The translations under genes were made by a program, and so were the position numbers. A stretch of 6,501 nucleotides of DNA, from NCBI GenBank assembly GCA_030036975.1, contig JASHSE010000399.1, forward strand, positions 1-6,501. The letters are read 5' to 3'. Positions 6,356 through 6,501 of this stretch are shown here, one piece after another; positions within the stretch are counted from its first letter, which is position 1; every line of letters begins with the position of its first letter. The notes below the pieces were generated by a model. The model ran no database searches and was not told where the DNA came from. It saw only the letters and a list, made by a program, of their open reading frames with translations. Origin of the DNA: Xanthobacteraceae bacterium (GTDB lineage: Bacteria; Pseudomonadota; Alphaproteobacteria; Rhizobiales; Xanthobacteraceae).

Positions 6356-6501
6356 CTACTCCGCCGCCTGGGCCAGCGCGTGCTGGCGGAATTTCGGCAT
6401 GACCTCTTGTGCGAGCAGCCGCATCGATTCGCGCTCCCAGTCGCGGTTCGGGCCGCTCCAGTCTAGTCCAGTCATCAACAGCGTCCCGAACGGGCCGGTG
6501 G
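6356..6501 (-). CDS. Luciferase-like (LLM class) flavin-dependent oxidoreductase, C-terminal fragment
   Basis: Only the last 47 codons are inside the window, ending in TAG at 6358-6356; the rest lies beyond the right edge. The segment PFGTLLMTGLDWSG, followed by RESMRLLAQEVMPKF, is the usual C-terminal signature of bacterial luciferase-like monooxygenases: a G-T-x-x-M-x-G-x-D-W turn, then a helix with SMxLLAxEVMP. These cytoplasmic enzymes use reduced FMN and O2 to oxidise varied small molecules. The gene converges on the tctC-like gene, with the nested palindromes between. LLM enzymes are often found near TctC-type binding proteins and amidohydrolases in soil alphaproteobacteria, which fits the catabolic character of the region. 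The call rests on a short piece, so subfamily and substrate cannot be stated. Confidence 0.8.
   Translation of the reverse strand, partial: TGPFGTLLMTGLDWSGPNRDWERESMRLLAQEVMPKFRQHALAQAAE

Overview
This 6.5 kb window is GC-rich chromosomal DNA from an alphaproteobacterium. The intergenic palindrome families, gene content and codon use point to the Hyphomicrobiales, most likely a Bradyrhizobium/Rhodopseudomonas-like or Xanthobacteraceae-like genome. That assignment is inferred from sequence style, not from a marker gene. No RNA gene, insertion sequence, CRISPR array or phage gene was found.

Layout: the left end holds a minus-strand pair, an acyl-CoA-dehydrogenase-fold flavin monooxygenase (393-1574) followed 30 bp downstream by a YciI-family protein that runs off the left edge. 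A 333-bp divergent gap (1575-1907) contains the 3' remnant of an unidentified gene. Next is a plus-strand amidohydrolase-2 family enzyme (1908-2876) with the E-x-H metal motif of gamma-resorcylate-type non-oxidative decarboxylases. A dispersed palindromic repeat (2911-3017) separates it from a convergent, full-length type I ABC exporter half-transporter (3041-4888, minus). A divergent gap leads to a plus-strand periplasmic TctC/Bug-type solute-binding protein (5065-6039). Its start is preceded by five CAAGC pentamers enclosed in a perfect 10-bp inverted repeat that overlaps the ribosome binding site. A nested palindromic element of about 285 bp (6064-6348) follows. The right edge carries the C-terminus of a luciferase-like flavin monooxygenase on the minus strand (6356-6501).

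Together the flavin monooxygenase, YciI protein, amidohydrolase/decarboxylase, TctC binding protein and luciferase-like oxidoreductase resemble the accessory catabolic neighbourhoods common in soil alphaproteobacteria, where an organic acid or aromatic compound is captured, hydroxylated and decarboxylated. The substrate cannot be read from the sequence, and no TctA/TctB membrane partner is present. No new multi-gene system was found. The most distinctive feature is the pentamer/hairpin arrangement over the tctC-like ribosome binding site.
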